Assembly (NCBI RefSeq): GCF_030719035.1
Contig: NZ_CP132203.1
Coordinates: 930,001 to 994,000, forward strand
Reading direction: 5' to 3'
DNA: 64,000 nucleotides
Source: Hahella sp. HNIBRBA332
GTDB lineage: Bacteria > Pseudomonadota > Gammaproteobacteria > Pseudomonadales > Oleiphilaceae
Of the stretch, positions 25,731 through 35,206 are shown piece by piece (position 1 is the first letter of the stretch; the number at the start of each line of letters is the position of its first letter). Both the position numbers and the translations under genes were made by a program. The notes beneath the pieces were generated by a model that searched no databases, had not been told where the DNA came from, and saw nothing but the letters and a program-made list of their open reading frames with translations.

Positions 25731-26783
25731 ATGGATTCTCTGGAAGAGCTGTTCGCCCTGGCGCGTAAAAATGAAGAAATTGCGCGTAACCTGTTCGATA
25801 TTGAGGTCGCGATCCTTAATGTCGCCAAGGTGCAGCCGTTTCTTGAGCATCTGCTGCAAACCGTGCAGGACAAATTTGGCGTTAAGTATGTCTGGTACGC
25901 CATGGTTGAAAGCGCTCACACGGAATCTCTGATAAAAACGCTGAAAGCCTCGCCGGATCTTATGGGAAAGTGGGTGAGCGCGCCTTCCGTTGAGTATCTG
26001 GCGGCCACTAAAGGTGCGCGGGAGCCGTTGATGGATCACGCCGATCTGTATCGCTTCTTCTTTATGACGCCGCCGGAAATTCGCACTCAGATTCGCTCCA
26101 TTGCGATACTGCCGCTGATTCTTGAGGGGCGTCTGGCGGGTAGTCTGAATTTGGCCGCCGACGATCAGGAGCGTTATCGCGCCGATAAAGAATGTTTCTT
26201 TTTGCGTCAGCTGAGCGTCAAGGCGTCGCTATGTCTGAGTTCTGTGGTGGCGCGGGAAAAAGTCGCTGATCTCGCCACCCGCGATCCTTTGACGCAATTG
26301 CGCAATCGCCGGGAAATGGAGGACGCGTTGGAAGTGGAGGTGAGCCGATCGGCGCGCAACGACCAGCCTTTGGCGCTCGCGTTTATTGATTGCGATGACT
26401 TCAAACTGGTCAACGACGCCTACGGACATGATGTAGGCGACGAGTATCTGAAGCATGTCGCTGAGGGGCTGTGTGTGATGTTGCGCAAGTCCGACCAGGC
26501 GTTTCGCTTCGCCGGGGATGAGTTTGTGGTGCTGTTGCCTGACCAGGATCAGGACGGCGCAGAGCAAATTGCGGAGCGGCTGGGCGAGTATCTCTACGCC
26601 AATCCTTTGATCATTGACGACATGCGTATTCCCGTCAAAGTAAGCATTGGCGTGGCGTCCACCAGTCAAATCGGAACGGGGAGCGCGCGCTCGCTGTTGA
26701 AACTGGCTGACAAGCGCTTGTATGAAAAGAAAAAGCGTAAGCCCTGCGCTGCAACTCGCCTGTCGTCACAGGATCAGTGCTGA
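25731..26783 (+). CDS. GAF/DUF484-GGDEF diguanylate cyclase
   Basis: A 350-residue cytoplasmic c-di-GMP synthase. An N-terminal helix (1-35) leads into a GAF-like DUF484-type sensor (about 36-175) and a GGDEF domain (about 180-340). The active site is AGDEF at 261-265, a permitted variant. The RxxD inhibitory site, RKSD at 252-255, sits exactly five residues before it, so product feedback is expected. IDCDDFKLVNDAYGH is the metal-binding segment. No membrane segment is seen, so the input is cytosolic. The gene converges with an AraC regulator, with a ten-base overlap of the 3' ends. Confidence 0.9.
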   Translation: MDSLEELFALARKNEEIARNLFDIEVAILNVAKVQPFLEHLLQTVQDKFGVKYVWYAMVESAHTESLIKTLKASPDLMGKWVSAPSVEYLAATKGAREPLMDHADLYRFFFMTPPEIRTQIRSIAILPLILEGRLAGSLNLAADDQERYRADKECFFLRQLSVKASLCLSSVVAREKVADLATRDPLTQLRNRREMEDALEVEVSRSARNDQPLALAFIDCDDFKLVNDAYGHDVGDEYLKHVAEGLCVMLRKSDQAFRFAGDEFVVLLPDQDQDGAEQIAERLGEYLYANPLIIDDMRIPVKVSIGVASTSQIGTGSARSLLKLADKRLYEKKKRKPCAATRLSSQDQC

Positions 26784-27793
26784 CGCTCTCGCAGCACGCT
26801 TTCCCGATATTCTCCCGGTGTTACCCCTGTCCATTTCTTAAAAGCACGGTGAAAGGTGCTGGGCTCGGTGAATCCCACTTTAAAGGCGATTTCGTTGATG
26901 GACATTTCCCGGCGCGACAGATAATAAATCGCCGCGTCCCGCCGCATATTGTCCTTGATCTCCTGAAACGAGGTGTTTTCCTCCTTCAGACGCCGCCGCA
27001 GGGTTTGCGGGCTGACATTGATCTGGGACGCGATGAACTCAAAATCCGGCATTTGCTGGCTGAGATCGCGCCCCACCAGCGCACGGATTTTCGATGTATA
27101 GGTGTTGCTGTCGTCCGGTCGCGCCAGCAGGTCGGCGGGGGAGGTTTTCAAAAATTCCTTGAGCGATGGCTCATCCTGAATCACAGGTAATTGCAGATAG
27201 CGTTTATGGAAATAAATGCGCGTGTCCGGCTGATTGAATTGCAGTGGGCAATAGAACAAATGACGATACTCACTGGAGTGCTCCGGTTCAGGATAATTGA
27301 AGCGCGCTTCGTCCAGGGCCACCCGCTGTCCGGTTAACCAGCAGGCGAGTCGGTGCCAGATCACCAAAAGACTTTCCTGAAAGAAGTGATAAGGGTCGTG
27401 AAAAGTCGCTTCAGCGTCGACGATGAGCGCCGCCTGATCGCCCTGTACTTCCAGTTTCAAGGTCACTGGCTTGTCGAACAGAGAATAAAAGATACGGCCG
27501 CGACGCAGCACGCTCTCCAGATTATTGCAGTGCACCACCAGATAACACATGGTGGCGAAGGTTCCGGTTTTGCAGACGGTGTCCGTCAAGCCCATAAATT
27601 CGTCCTGCAGGGCCTTCCAGATGCATTGCATCAATTTGGTGTACTGCGGTCCGCCCACACGACTGCGTGGGTTTTGGTACGCCTGCAGGGGAATGCCTGC
27701 GCAGCGCAATAGTTCGGCAACGTCCTTGCCTTGTCTTTCCGCACCGCTGAGCGCAGCGCGAACAAAATGACTGGAAACCGTAAGTTTTGCCAT
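26774..27793 (-). CDS. AraC-family regulator (Arabinose_bd/OruR type)
   Basis: A 339-residue transcription factor. The N-terminal ligand domain (about 10-190) is of the Arabinose_bd type found in OruR and related regulators. The C-terminal AraC module has both helix-turn-helix units: EFIASQINVSPQTLRRRL and EIAFKVGFTEPSTFHRAF, followed by W-TGVTPGEYR. It is divergent from the CaiB-family CoA enzyme gene with a 260-base spacer, so it is a likely regulator of that gene. Two other regulators of the same type occur in the window. Confidence 0.88.
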   Translation of the reverse strand: MAKLTVSSHFVRAALSGAERQGKDVAELLRCAGIPLQAYQNPRSRVGGPQYTKLMQCIWKALQDEFMGLTDTVCKTGTFATMCYLVVHCNNLESVLRRGRIFYSLFDKPVTLKLEVQGDQAALIVDAEATFHDPYHFFQESLLVIWHRLACWLTGQRVALDEARFNYPEPEHSSEYRHLFYCPLQFNQPDTRIYFHKRYLQLPVIQDEPSLKEFLKTSPADLLARPDDSNTYTSKIRALVGRDLSQQMPDFEFIASQINVSPQTLRRRLKEENTSFQEIKDNMRRDAAIYYLSRREMSINEIAFKVGFTEPSTFHRAFKKWTGVTPGEYRESVLRERQH

Positions 27794-28052
27794 GTTTTTG
27801 GGTATACCGGCGGAAAATGCTGTTCGTCACGCCCTTGTGGGGCTCTAACTTATTGGAATCTATGGAAACTCTGATTCGCTCAGTCTTAACTAATTGCCTG
27901 TTATGATCAAGGATGATTTCGCCAATGGATTTGGCGCGCAATCCCATTGGCGCCTGCTCAAGGGGCATGATAATGGAGGTTGCTGAAGCGACGCGCCCGG
28001 CAATCAGGGCGTATTCGTGTCGATAATGATAATAAAACGGTGGTTTCTTTAT

Positions 28053-29255
28053 ATGGCTGCGCCCTTATCCTCCCTGAAAATACTCGATTTCTCCACGCTA
28101 CTGCCCGGTCCCTGCGCCACCATGATGCTGGCGGACATGGGGGCGCAAGTATTGCGAATTGAATCTCCCACGCGCACGGATCTGTTAAGAGTCGTCCCGC
28201 CGATGCTGGGTGAGGTCTCCGCCAGTCATGCCTATCTGAACCGGGGAAAACGCTCTCTGACTCTGGACCTGAAACAGCCGACGGCCGTCGATATCGTCAG
28301 AAAGCTGATTGCTGAGTACGACATTCTGGTGGAGCAATTCCGGCCGGGGGTGATGCGGCGATTGGGGTTGGATTATGAAACCCTGCAGGCGATCAACCCT
28401 CGATTGATCTATTGCTCCATCACCGGATACGGGCAAAGCGGGCCCTGCCGGGATCGACCTGGCCACGATATTAACTACCTGGCGTTGGCGGGCGTCAGCT
28501 CCTATAGCGGTAGAACGGAAAGCGGCCCGTCGCCGTTTGGCGTGCAAGCGGCGGATGTGGCGGGAGGCTCTCATCACGCGGTGATGGGGATTCTGGCGGC
28601 GGTCGTGCAACGACAATCAAGTGGCGAAGGGCGGCGCATCGATATTTCCATGAGCGATGCGGCGCTGTCGATGAATCATATGGCGATGGCGGGTTATCTG
28701 GCGACCGGAGAAGATCCGCAACTGGAGGAGGAAATCCTCAATGGCGGGGGCTGCTATGACTATTACCGCACTCAGGACGGACGCTATCTTTCCGTTGGCG
28801 CCTTGGAGCCGCAATTCGCTGAGGCGTTATGCCGCACCCTGGGCGTGCCTCAGATGCTGCCGTTGATGCTGAGCCCACGAGAGTTGGATCGGAAGGTCAG
28901 CAAGCAAAAATTCGTGGAAATTTTCCTGGGTAAAACCCTGGCGGAATGGCAGCGGATATTCGCATCGGTCGACGCCTGTGTGGAGCCGGTTTTGACCTTG
29001 TCGGAAGTGGAAAAACATCCTCACTTCAACGCGAGGGGTATGTTTTGTCAGGTACGCGACGAGGATGGCGCGAGTCGCAAGCAGCTGGCGTCCCCCATCA
29101 AATTTGAGGGAGACGCCTTTGTTCCTGGCCGCGCTGGCGCTGCATTGGGGCAACACAGCCGGGAAGTATTGATTGAGTTAGGCTTTAACGACACTGGGAT
29201 AGACGCCCTGATGGAACAGGGAGTTACCTCATCGCCGAAAAGGCTGTCCCAATAA
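28053..29255 (+). CDS. CaiB/BaiF-family CoA enzyme, alpha-methylacyl-CoA racemase-like
   Basis: A 400-residue class III CoA transferase fold. The start is the ATG at 28053 with a GGTGG purine box nine bases before; the longer frame from 28017 is not needed. It has LDFSTLLPGPCATMMLADMGA at the N-terminus. RPGHDINYLALAG carries the histidine, and the AADVAGGSHHAVMG region the aspartate, of the racemase branch. It would epimerise 2-methyl-branched acyl-CoA thioesters, as in branched fatty acid or sterol side-chain breakdown. A CoA transferase role cannot be excluded. The divergent AraC gene probably controls it. Confidence 0.83.
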   Translation: MAAPLSSLKILDFSTLLPGPCATMMLADMGAQVLRIESPTRTDLLRVVPPMLGEVSASHAYLNRGKRSLTLDLKQPTAVDIVRKLIAEYDILVEQFRPGVMRRLGLDYETLQAINPRLIYCSITGYGQSGPCRDRPGHDINYLALAGVSSYSGRTESGPSPFGVQAADVAGGSHHAVMGILAAVVQRQSSGEGRRIDISMSDAALSMNHMAMAGYLATGEDPQLEEEILNGGGCYDYYRTQDGRYLSVGALEPQFAEALCRTLGVPQMLPLMLSPRELDRKVSKQKFVEIFLGKTLAEWQRIFASVDACVEPVLTLSEVEKHPHFNARGMFCQVRDEDGASRKQLASPIKFEGDAFVPGRAGAALGQHSREVLIELGFNDTGIDALMEQGVTSSPKRLSQ

Positions 29256-29257
29256 AG

Positions 29258-29806
29258 TTAGAATGTGCCGCTGACGGCGTTGTTGATGCGCTCCAACTCT
29301 CTGCCTGCCTCAGAGTTGTCCGTCACCGGCGCCACGATGCCAGCGCCTACAGTGTTGGCGACTGCGCCGGCGGCATTGATTGCGGCGTTTCCGAAATCGC
29401 CCTGGGCTGCGTACTGTACGGCGCTGCCAGCGAACATTCTGGCTTCCCGCATGTGGGCTTCGCCTTGGGACAATGTGCCTCTCTCATGCTCAGACACGTT
29501 ATTGGCGATACTCTGCGCTTGGTCGTTGGGCAATGGCACGCCGTTTTGTTGCAGGAAACTGTTTACGCCGTTGACCGCTTGGCCATAGTAGGTTTGGGCT
29601 CCTTCGGTGCTGGACGCGAGATAAGCTCGGCCGTTTGACGAACCGGTTGGGTGAGAGGATGAGCCTCCTCCCAGATCTGAGCCGCCAAGTCGCGCACTGT
29701 CGCTGGAGGGCGAGGCATGGTTAAGGCTCGACGATGGATTGGTCGAATTGGGTTGTTGGGTTGATTGCACTTGATTGGCGGATGATACGCCATGGATATT
29801 GGTCAT
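29258..29806 (-). CDS. candidate type III secreted protein (chaperone partner)
   Basis: A 182-residue protein. Residues 1-75 are extremely rich in Ser, Asn, Gln, Gly and Pro with no hydrophobic run, like type III export signals. The C-terminal half is Ala/Gly-rich and mildly amphipathic (SAVQYAAQGDFGNAAINAAG), and could insert in or lie on a membrane. Its TAGGAG ribosome site overlaps the stop codon of the chaperone gene ten bases upstream, so the two are translationally coupled. I recognise no enzymatic domain. It may be a small effector or a secretion accessory. No secretion apparatus genes are in the window. Confidence 0.55.
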   Translation of the reverse strand: MTNIHGVSSANQVQSTQQPNSTNPSSSLNHASPSSDSARLGGSDLGGGSSSHPTGSSNGRAYLASSTEGAQTYYGQAVNGVNSFLQQNGVPLPNDQAQSIANNVSEHERGTLSQGEAHMREARMFAGSAVQYAAQGDFGNAAINAAGAVANTVGAGIVAPVTDNSEAGRELERINNAVSGTF

Positions 29807-29816
29807 CTGACGACTC

Positions 29817-30311
29817 CTATACTCGCATGAAGCTACTTGGGTGTGCCGGCTGGGCGTTAGTCGACGCGCTCGGCGCTTTATTGCCGGCGCCGATGGCGTC
29901 TACTAACTGCTCGCGGGTTTGGGTGGCGCTTTCAATAAAGAAATCCAGTAAGTTGTTTAATTGAACCGCCTCGTTAACCTGTTCTGTCAGATACTGCATA
30001 TGGAACGTCAGGCGATGGCTTTCCGGGTTGAGGGACAGGGTGGCGCCGCGAGTGCTTTTGCCCAGAAAATTCCACTCAAGCAGTTGCTCCAGCAGAGCGG
30101 CTTTGCTTGCTTCCGCGCTGGGCGCATGGCCGAAATCCGCATGTAGCAATAACCAGGGGCTGTCATGGGTTTGTACAATGGAATAGAGATGGCCATCTAC
30201 AGAGAGAGAGCAGACGCCGTTATCGTCGAGCTTCATAAACGGCAGATTGTAGTCCTGGCCTAATTGGCGCAGGAAAGAGTTGATTTTAGTTTGGCCGGAT
30301 TGGTCAACCAT
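29817..30311 (-). CDS. class I (CesT-like) type III secretion chaperone
   Basis: A 164-residue acidic protein. The pattern INSFLRQLGQDYNLP, LKLDDNGVC-like MKLDDNGVCSLSVDG, then an LLLHADFG strand and a helix with LLEQLLEWNF is that of Tir/CesT-type chaperones. The C-terminal 30 residues (Ala/Ser/Pro) form a loose tail. I chose the ATG at 30311, nine bases after GAGGGA, rather than the ATG at 30347, which has no site. It should hold the N-terminal binding region of the next gene's product. It is also a guide for rebuilding the frameshifted chaperone at 3527-3984. Confidence 0.75.
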   Translation of the reverse strand: MVDQSGQTKINSFLRQLGQDYNLPFMKLDDNGVCSLSVDGHLYSIVQTHDSPWLLLHADFGHAPSAEASKAALLEQLLEWNFLGKSTRGATLSLNPESHRLTFHMQYLTEQVNEAVQLNNLLDFFIESATQTREQLVDAIGAGNKAPSASTNAQPAHPSSFMRV

Positions 30312-30370
30312 CTTGAACGTTCCCTCATACTGACTATTTGTCTGCATTGGGTAACGCTTGCGATAGTAAA

Positions 30371-30399
30371 GTTGCGCCGGGTTTTAGCCCTGGCGCAAC
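30371..30399 (-). terminator. terminator of the SMP-30-like gene
   Basis: Strong hairpin, GTTGCGCC with GGCGCAAC and an inner GGG/CCC. Read leftward it is followed by a short T run, 22 bases beyond the upstream gene's stop. It isolates the type III pair from that gene. Confidence 0.7.
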
Positions 30400-30420
30400 C
30401 AGATAGTAGGGAATTGAGGT

Positions 30421-31308
30421 TTAAGGCAGTCGATAGGCCGCCAGTTCGCCTTTCCACATGAGCGGCATCAGCACCAGTTTTTGTTCAGGAATGTAGTCCA
30501 GGTCGGCGCTACCGGGGGGAAGTTCGAATTCCGCCGGCGCTGTGGTCAGAGAGCTGAAATAGAATAGGCGGCCGCGCATGAAGTCCGTCGCCAGCAGGCC
30601 GTTTGCGCCATCGTCGGTCACGCCGTCCAGGTTGCCAAGTGGTTGGTCGTCAATCAAATCGCTGATGTGTTTGTCGGACAACTGAACCTGTTTGAGGCGG
30701 CCGGGGATGCGTGTGCTGAAGTCCTCCTGCAGACCCTGTCCCCAGGCGGCCACCAGCAGTCGATCGCGCTGCGCCCACAGACCATTGGGCAAATTCAGTT
30801 CCGCAGAGCTTAGCCAGATTTCCAGGACGCCCTGATGCAAGCGGTAAATACGCTGCGCCAAAAGGTCGGAAATATAGACGTCGCCGTTGTCGGTGACCGT
30901 CACATCGTTGAGAAACTGGGCCTCCGGCGCGTCATAAATATGAGCGATTTTTCCGGTAGTGATGTCGATATCCAAGACGCGGGTCAGGTCCGCCACGTAA
31001 AGGTGGTCTCCATGGATACCCATGCCCTTGGGCGCATTCAGTCCTTGCACCCAATGCTTTTGCACGATGTCTCCATGCTCCGTCAGTACCGAGATATACC
31101 CCATGCCATTGGCGGCGTCAGCACTTCCATTCATGCTGGACAGCAGAATCTGATGACGTTTGCGGTCATAAATCGCTGACTCTGGCTGGTCGAATCCTGA
31201 GGCGGTCCAAACGTTTTGGAGGGCGGGTTGTGTGGGCGCGGCGGTCTCCGCTGACGCGAGGATGGGCAGGGCGGCGAGTGCGAGTAGGCTGAGCATTCGA
31301 GCGTGCAT
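30421..31308 (-). CDS. exported SMP-30/gluconolactonase-like beta-propeller protein
   Basis: A 295-residue protein with a cleavable signal peptide (cleavage after about residue 20, LASAE). The mature part has the repeating strands and Asp/Asn ligands of the SMP-30/NHL propeller: PKGMGIHGDHLYVADL, FLNDVTVTDNGDVYISD, LPNGLWAQRDRLLVAAW and NLDGVTDDGANGLL. Relatives are lactonases or sugar-binding proteins in the periplasm; substrate not evident. It is divergent from the XRE regulator at 31455, which may control it. Confidence 0.8.
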   Translation of the reverse strand: MHARMLSLLALAALPILASAETAAPTQPALQNVWTASGFDQPESAIYDRKRHQILLSSMNGSADAANGMGYISVLTEHGDIVQKHWVQGLNAPKGMGIHGDHLYVADLTRVLDIDITTGKIAHIYDAPEAQFLNDVTVTDNGDVYISDLLAQRIYRLHQGVLEIWLSSAELNLPNGLWAQRDRLLVAAWGQGLQEDFSTRIPGRLKQVQLSDKHISDLIDDQPLGNLDGVTDDGANGLLATDFMRGRLFYFSSLTTAPAEFELPPGSADLDYIPEQKLVLMPLMWKGELAAYRLP

Positions 31309-31454
31309 GATATCTCCTGAGGCAGAGCAATTAAGTTGTGGTTTACAGGCGCTCAGGTTATGTTTTTATGGATCTTTTATAAAATTATGAATAATAAAGT
31401 GACAATATATGTATCTTTTTGTCGCTTGAAGCGACATATGAAGAAAGGTGTCAT

Positions 31455-32258
31455 ATGAATCAAGAGCAGGGCGTTAATCAGGGGGGCGACCGGTCAGAAC
31501 TGATTGCCGTGCTAAAAACCGCGTTGAAAGCCAAAGGACTTACCTACCGCGACATCGCAGAAAAATTGGGCGTGTCGGAGCAGAGCATTAAGCGGCTTTT
31601 TCGCGACCAGGATTGCGCACTCAGCAGGCTGGAAAAAATCTGTGAGGCGATTGGCGTCTCTCTGCTTGATTTGATGCTGGTGGCGCGCAATCGTCAGGAG
31701 CCTCTCACTCAGATCACGCCGGAACAGGAGGATTTTCTGGCCTCCCATATCAGTCATTTCAATATATTGTTCCTGCTCACGCAGGGATATAGCGTCACCG
31801 ATATTCAGGCGCGTCATGGTCTATCGCAGGCGCAGATGTACTCTTTCCTACGCGCGCTGGAAGTCTGGCGTTTTCTGGATATCAAGCAGGGACTGGAGAT
31901 TCGGCTGCGAGTGGAGGGGCATTTGAGTTTTCCTCTGGGAGGGGCATTGCATGAGCATATTAAAGGCATGAACAGCCGTTTTTTGTCCCAGGTCCTGGAC
32001 GAGTATGAGCAGGAAGACCGGCTGTTTGACAGCGGGTTTCGGCGGGTTTCCCAAAGCACCCTGCAGCGCTGGCGACGGGATATGGAAGAGCTGATTCGGC
32101 AGGTGCGGCGCAGCGCCTATCAGGACGAACGGCTGCTGCCGGTGGATCAACTGGTCCCGGTGAAGTGGACATTGTGTTTGAGTCCGTTTGACTGGTTTGC
32201 GCAGTTAGAGGTCGATCCTGAGGATGCATTGATCGCTATACCGCAACAGGGTGTTTAG
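31455..32258 (+). CDS. XRE-family transcriptional regulator with C-terminal sensor region
   Basis: A 267-residue protein. Residues 11-75 form a lambda-repressor-type helix-turn-helix (LTYRDIAEKLGVSEQSIKRLF). The C-terminal 180 residues are helical with no domain I can name. A second helix-turn-helix-like stretch, YSVTDIQARHGLSQAQMYSFL, lies near residue 120. I chose the ATG at 31455 with GAAAGG upstream. The fold suggests a repressor/activator with ligand- or protein-sensing C-terminus. It is divergent from the propeller gene and convergent with the AraC gene. Confidence 0.78.
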   Translation: MNQEQGVNQGGDRSELIAVLKTALKAKGLTYRDIAEKLGVSEQSIKRLFRDQDCALSRLEKICEAIGVSLLDLMLVARNRQEPLTQITPEQEDFLASHISHFNILFLLTQGYSVTDIQARHGLSQAQMYSFLRALEVWRFLDIKQGLEIRLRVEGHLSFPLGGALHEHIKGMNSRFLSQVLDEYEQEDRLFDSGFRRVSQSTLQRWRRDMEELIRQVRRSAYQDERLLPVDQLVPVKWTLCLSPFDWFAQLEVDPEDALIAIPQQGV

Positions 32259-32289
32259 GCGGTTTCAGTCAAAGCTTCGAGTGGGGCAA

Positions 32290-33333
32290 TCAAGAGGGCG
32301 CGCCGGCGTTGTCGCGGAACTCACCGGGCGTTACCCCCGTATGACTCTTAAAGCTGCGGTGAAAGGAGCGCACTTCCGCGAAGCCAAGCTGGCGGGCAAT
32401 ATCCGGAATAGGGACGTCTGAATGGGTCAACATATCCTGCGCCATTTCCAGACGCACCTCGTCGAGCAGCAGCTGGTAGCTGCTATGGTATTCGCTTAAC
32501 CGCCTTTGCAGCGTGCGAGCGGTGACGCCGAGCCGTTCCGCCACCATGTCCTGGCGGCTGACGCCATGGCGCAATTGGTGGCGAATGGCGTTCTTCACCC
32601 GGGTCAATAAGCTCAGATCTTCTTCATCCAGGGTTTTGATCTGGGCGCTGGCGTGGCTTTCCAACGTTTGCCGCAGTAACAGGTCCGGCTGCCGCAAAGG
32701 CGTGTCCAGCAGCGAGTCGTTCACTACTAGGCCGCTCATCGGGCTGTCGAAGATGACTTCGCATTGGAAAGCTCGCTGGTAGGCGGGTTCGAACTCAGGG
32801 CCGGGGGACGGGTGTTCAAATAGAACCTGCAAGGGCGCGGCATTATCCGCGTTTGCCAGCCAACGGGCGAAGTTGACCCAGGACGCCAGCACATTGGCGA
32901 TCATATGCGGACGCACGTCCGGATCAGGGTAGGCGCAGTCCCAGCGAATCAGAGTCTGCGCGCCCTCTCGCGTCAGACTGGTGACGCCCATGTCGCCGAC
33001 CAGCTTCTCAAACGGAATGATACGCTCAACCGCCTCCCTTAATGTGCTGCAACTCATGACGATATAGCCCAGCACGCTATAGGAGCCGGGTTGCACATAA
33101 CTTCCGCTTTTCAATCCCAATAATGGGTCCTGGGCTTGGTGCGCCAGATCTCGCAACAAAGACTGAAACTGATCGCCATTGATGCGCTGATTCTGCCCGC
33201 CTTGCAGGATGACCGGATCGACGCCGGCGGCGGCGAGGGCGCGCTTGCAATCCAGGCCGGAGTCGGCGGCGAAGCGCAAATATTGATTAACGGCGGGAAC
33301 GGAGGCGAATCCCAAGTGTTGGTTGGCGTTCAT
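32290..33333 (-). CDS. AraC-family regulator (Arabinose_bd/OruR type), divergent to the AGPS-like operon
   Basis: A 347-residue regulator. The N-terminal ligand domain spans about 10-200, and the C-terminal AraC module contains DMVAERLGVTARTLQRRL and IARQLGFAEVRSFHRSF, then TGVTPGEFR. Starting at the ATG 33333, it is divergent from the flavoprotein operon at 33551 with a 217-base spacer, so it is the natural candidate for its control. I recall a similar arrangement (AraC, oxidoreductase, G3P dehydrogenase, kinase) in Pseudomonas aeruginosa, which supports this. Confidence 0.88.
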   Translation of the reverse strand: MNANQHLGFASVPAVNQYLRFAADSGLDCKRALAAAGVDPVILQGGQNQRINGDQFQSLLRDLAHQAQDPLLGLKSGSYVQPGSYSVLGYIVMSCSTLREAVERIIPFEKLVGDMGVTSLTREGAQTLIRWDCAYPDPDVRPHMIANVLASWVNFARWLANADNAAPLQVLFEHPSPGPEFEPAYQRAFQCEVIFDSPMSGLVVNDSLLDTPLRQPDLLLRQTLESHASAQIKTLDEEDLSLLTRVKNAIRHQLRHGVSRQDMVAERLGVTARTLQRRLSEYHSSYQLLLDEVRLEMAQDMLTHSDVPIPDIARQLGFAEVRSFHRSFKSHTGVTPGEFRDNAGAPS

Positions 33334-33550
33334 TTCTTAGTCTATTACATCGTTTATTGACGCATGTCGCCAAATGATACCGGGGCTGTCTTAATCCGAC
33401 AGTGACTGACGACGGATTTTAATTAGTATATGCCGCAGAGAACAGGCCCGAAATGGCGACAGATCATAGGGCCGGGGTCCGTTGAATTAGCGACGCCGCT
33501 ATCGACGGACGCAGACAGCGACAGAAACAGGTTCACACGGGGAGACAGGT

Positions 33551-35206
33551 ATGCGGCGTTGGAATGGCTGGGGCGATGAAAATAACGGGATGGAGCTGCC
33601 GCCGGGCGGCGTTGGATTTCTGCATGAGCGCGTAGGTAAGGCGGCGCCGCTCGCTGATGCGTCGCTGGAGAGCGTGCTGGCGCGAACGCCGTCGTCGCGT
33701 CTGCCTGCGCATCCTCTGATTACGACTGACGCCGAAACCCGCGTCAGGCACGCGCGCGGACAAAGTCTGCCGGACTGGCTGGCCATGCGCAGCGGCGATT
33801 TCCTGTATTTCCCCGATGGCGTGGCTTTTCCCGAAAGCTCGGAGGACGTACGCGAATTGCTGGACTTCTGTCTGGCGCGGGACATCGTCGTGATTCCCTA
33901 CGGCGGCGGCACCAGCGTGGCGGGACACATCAACCCGTTTGAGTCGGACAAGCCCATCCTGACGATGGACATGGGGCGGATGAACAGCCTGCTGGAGCTG
34001 GATGAAGAGAGTCAGCTCGCCACTTTCGGCGCAGGGACCCCCGGCCCGCATCTGGAAGCGCAATTGCGGGCGCGGGGATACACCCTCGGACACTTTCCGC
34101 AATCCTTTGAACTCTCCACGGTGGGAGGTTGGGTCGCCAGTCGCTCCAGCGGGCAGCAGTCCCTGCGCTATGGCCGTATCGAACAGCTCTTTGCCGGCGG
34201 CCGCGTTGAGACTCCGCGGGGAACTATGTATATCCCCACCTTTCCTGCTTCGTCGGCGGGGCCGGATATTCGCGAAATCATCCTGGGTTCGGAAGGGCGC
34301 ATGGGGGTGCTCACGGAAGTGAAAGTTCGGGTGACGCCTCTGGCGGAAAAAGAAGATTTTTACGTCATTGTGTTCCCCTCCTGGACTCAGGCCAAAATCG
34401 CCGCCCGCGAGCTGGTTCAGGGCAAGGTGCAGTTGTCCATGCTGCGGGTCAGCAACGCGGTGGAGACGGAAACGCAGTTGGCGCTGGCGGGGCATCCTAA
34501 ACAGATCGAGTGGCTGGAGCGTTATCTGAAGTGGCGCGGGGCCGGCAATGGCAAATGCATGATGACCGTCGGCGTGACAGGAACGGCGGACCAGTGTCGC
34601 GCCGCCAAGAGTCAGCTCAATGCGCTGATTAAACGGCAACGAGGCGTTAACACGGGCACATTGCTGGGTCACAAATGGGCGCAAAAACGCTTCCTTATGC
34701 CTTATCTTCGGGAAGCGCTATGGCGTGACGGCTATGTGGTGGACACCCTGGAAACCGCCACCGACTGGGATAATGTCGATCATTTGCTCAATAAAATCGA
34801 AGCTAATCTACGCGCGGGCCTGGAGCGGGAAGGGGAGCGGGTGCATGTGTTCACGCACTTGTCGCACTTCTATGGACAGGGCTGCTCCATTTACACCACC
34901 TACGTATTTAAATCCGGCTCCAGCTATGAGGAGACGCTGGCGCGCTGGGAGCGCATGAAGCGTTCCACTTCCGAGATTATTGTCAACAATCGCGGCACCA
35001 TCAGTCACCAGCACGGCGTGGGTAAGGATCACGCCCCTTTTCTGCCGGTGGAGAAAGGAGAGCTGGGTATGTGCGCGATCGCGGCGTTATGTCGTGAATT
35101 TGACCCCCAACAATTGATGAATCCGGGAACATTGATCGCTAGTGTGGAGGAGCCGCAAACCACCGCCAAAAAGGCTATCAAACGGGGGGATGCATGGACA
35201 ACCTGA
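33551..35206 (+). CDS. FAD-binding oxidase, alkylglycerone-phosphate synthase-like
   Basis: A 551-residue flavoprotein of the vanillyl-alcohol-oxidase fold. The FAD loop IPYGGGTSVAGH lies near residue 120, with WVASRSSGQQSLRYGRIEQL around 198. The C-terminal ISHQHGVGKDHAPF matches the conserved His block of alkylglycerone-phosphate synthase (AGPS), and NPGTLI is near the end. AGPS swaps acyl for alkyl on dihydroxyacetone phosphate in ether lipid synthesis. In bacteria, relatives can be oxidases instead. The gene overlaps the GlpD-like gene by 13 bases and has a GGGGAGA box. A role in alkylglycerol or glycerol ether metabolism is an inference. Confidence 0.75.
   Translation: MRRWNGWGDENNGMELPPGGVGFLHERVGKAAPLADASLESVLARTPSSRLPAHPLITTDAETRVRHARGQSLPDWLAMRSGDFLYFPDGVAFPESSEDVRELLDFCLARDIVVIPYGGGTSVAGHINPFESDKPILTMDMGRMNSLLELDEESQLATFGAGTPGPHLEAQLRARGYTLGHFPQSFELSTVGGWVASRSSGQQSLRYGRIEQLFAGGRVETPRGTMYIPTFPASSAGPDIREIILGSEGRMGVLTEVKVRVTPLAEKEDFYVIVFPSWTQAKIAARELVQGKVQLSMLRVSNAVETETQLALAGHPKQIEWLERYLKWRGAGNGKCMMTVGVTGTADQCRAAKSQLNALIKRQRGVNTGTLLGHKWAQKRFLMPYLREALWRDGYVVDTLETATDWDNVDHLLNKIEANLRAGLEREGERVHVFTHLSHFYGQGCSIYTTYVFKSGSSYEETLARWERMKRSTSEIIVNNRGTISHQHGVGKDHAPFLPVEKGELGMCAIAALCREFDPQQLMNPGTLIASVEEPQTTAKKAIKRGDAWTT

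Noticed and set aside
33533..34684. A 383-codon frame antisense to the AGPS-like gene
   Set aside because: Shadow of a GC-rich real gene; no start signal and no recognisable protein.
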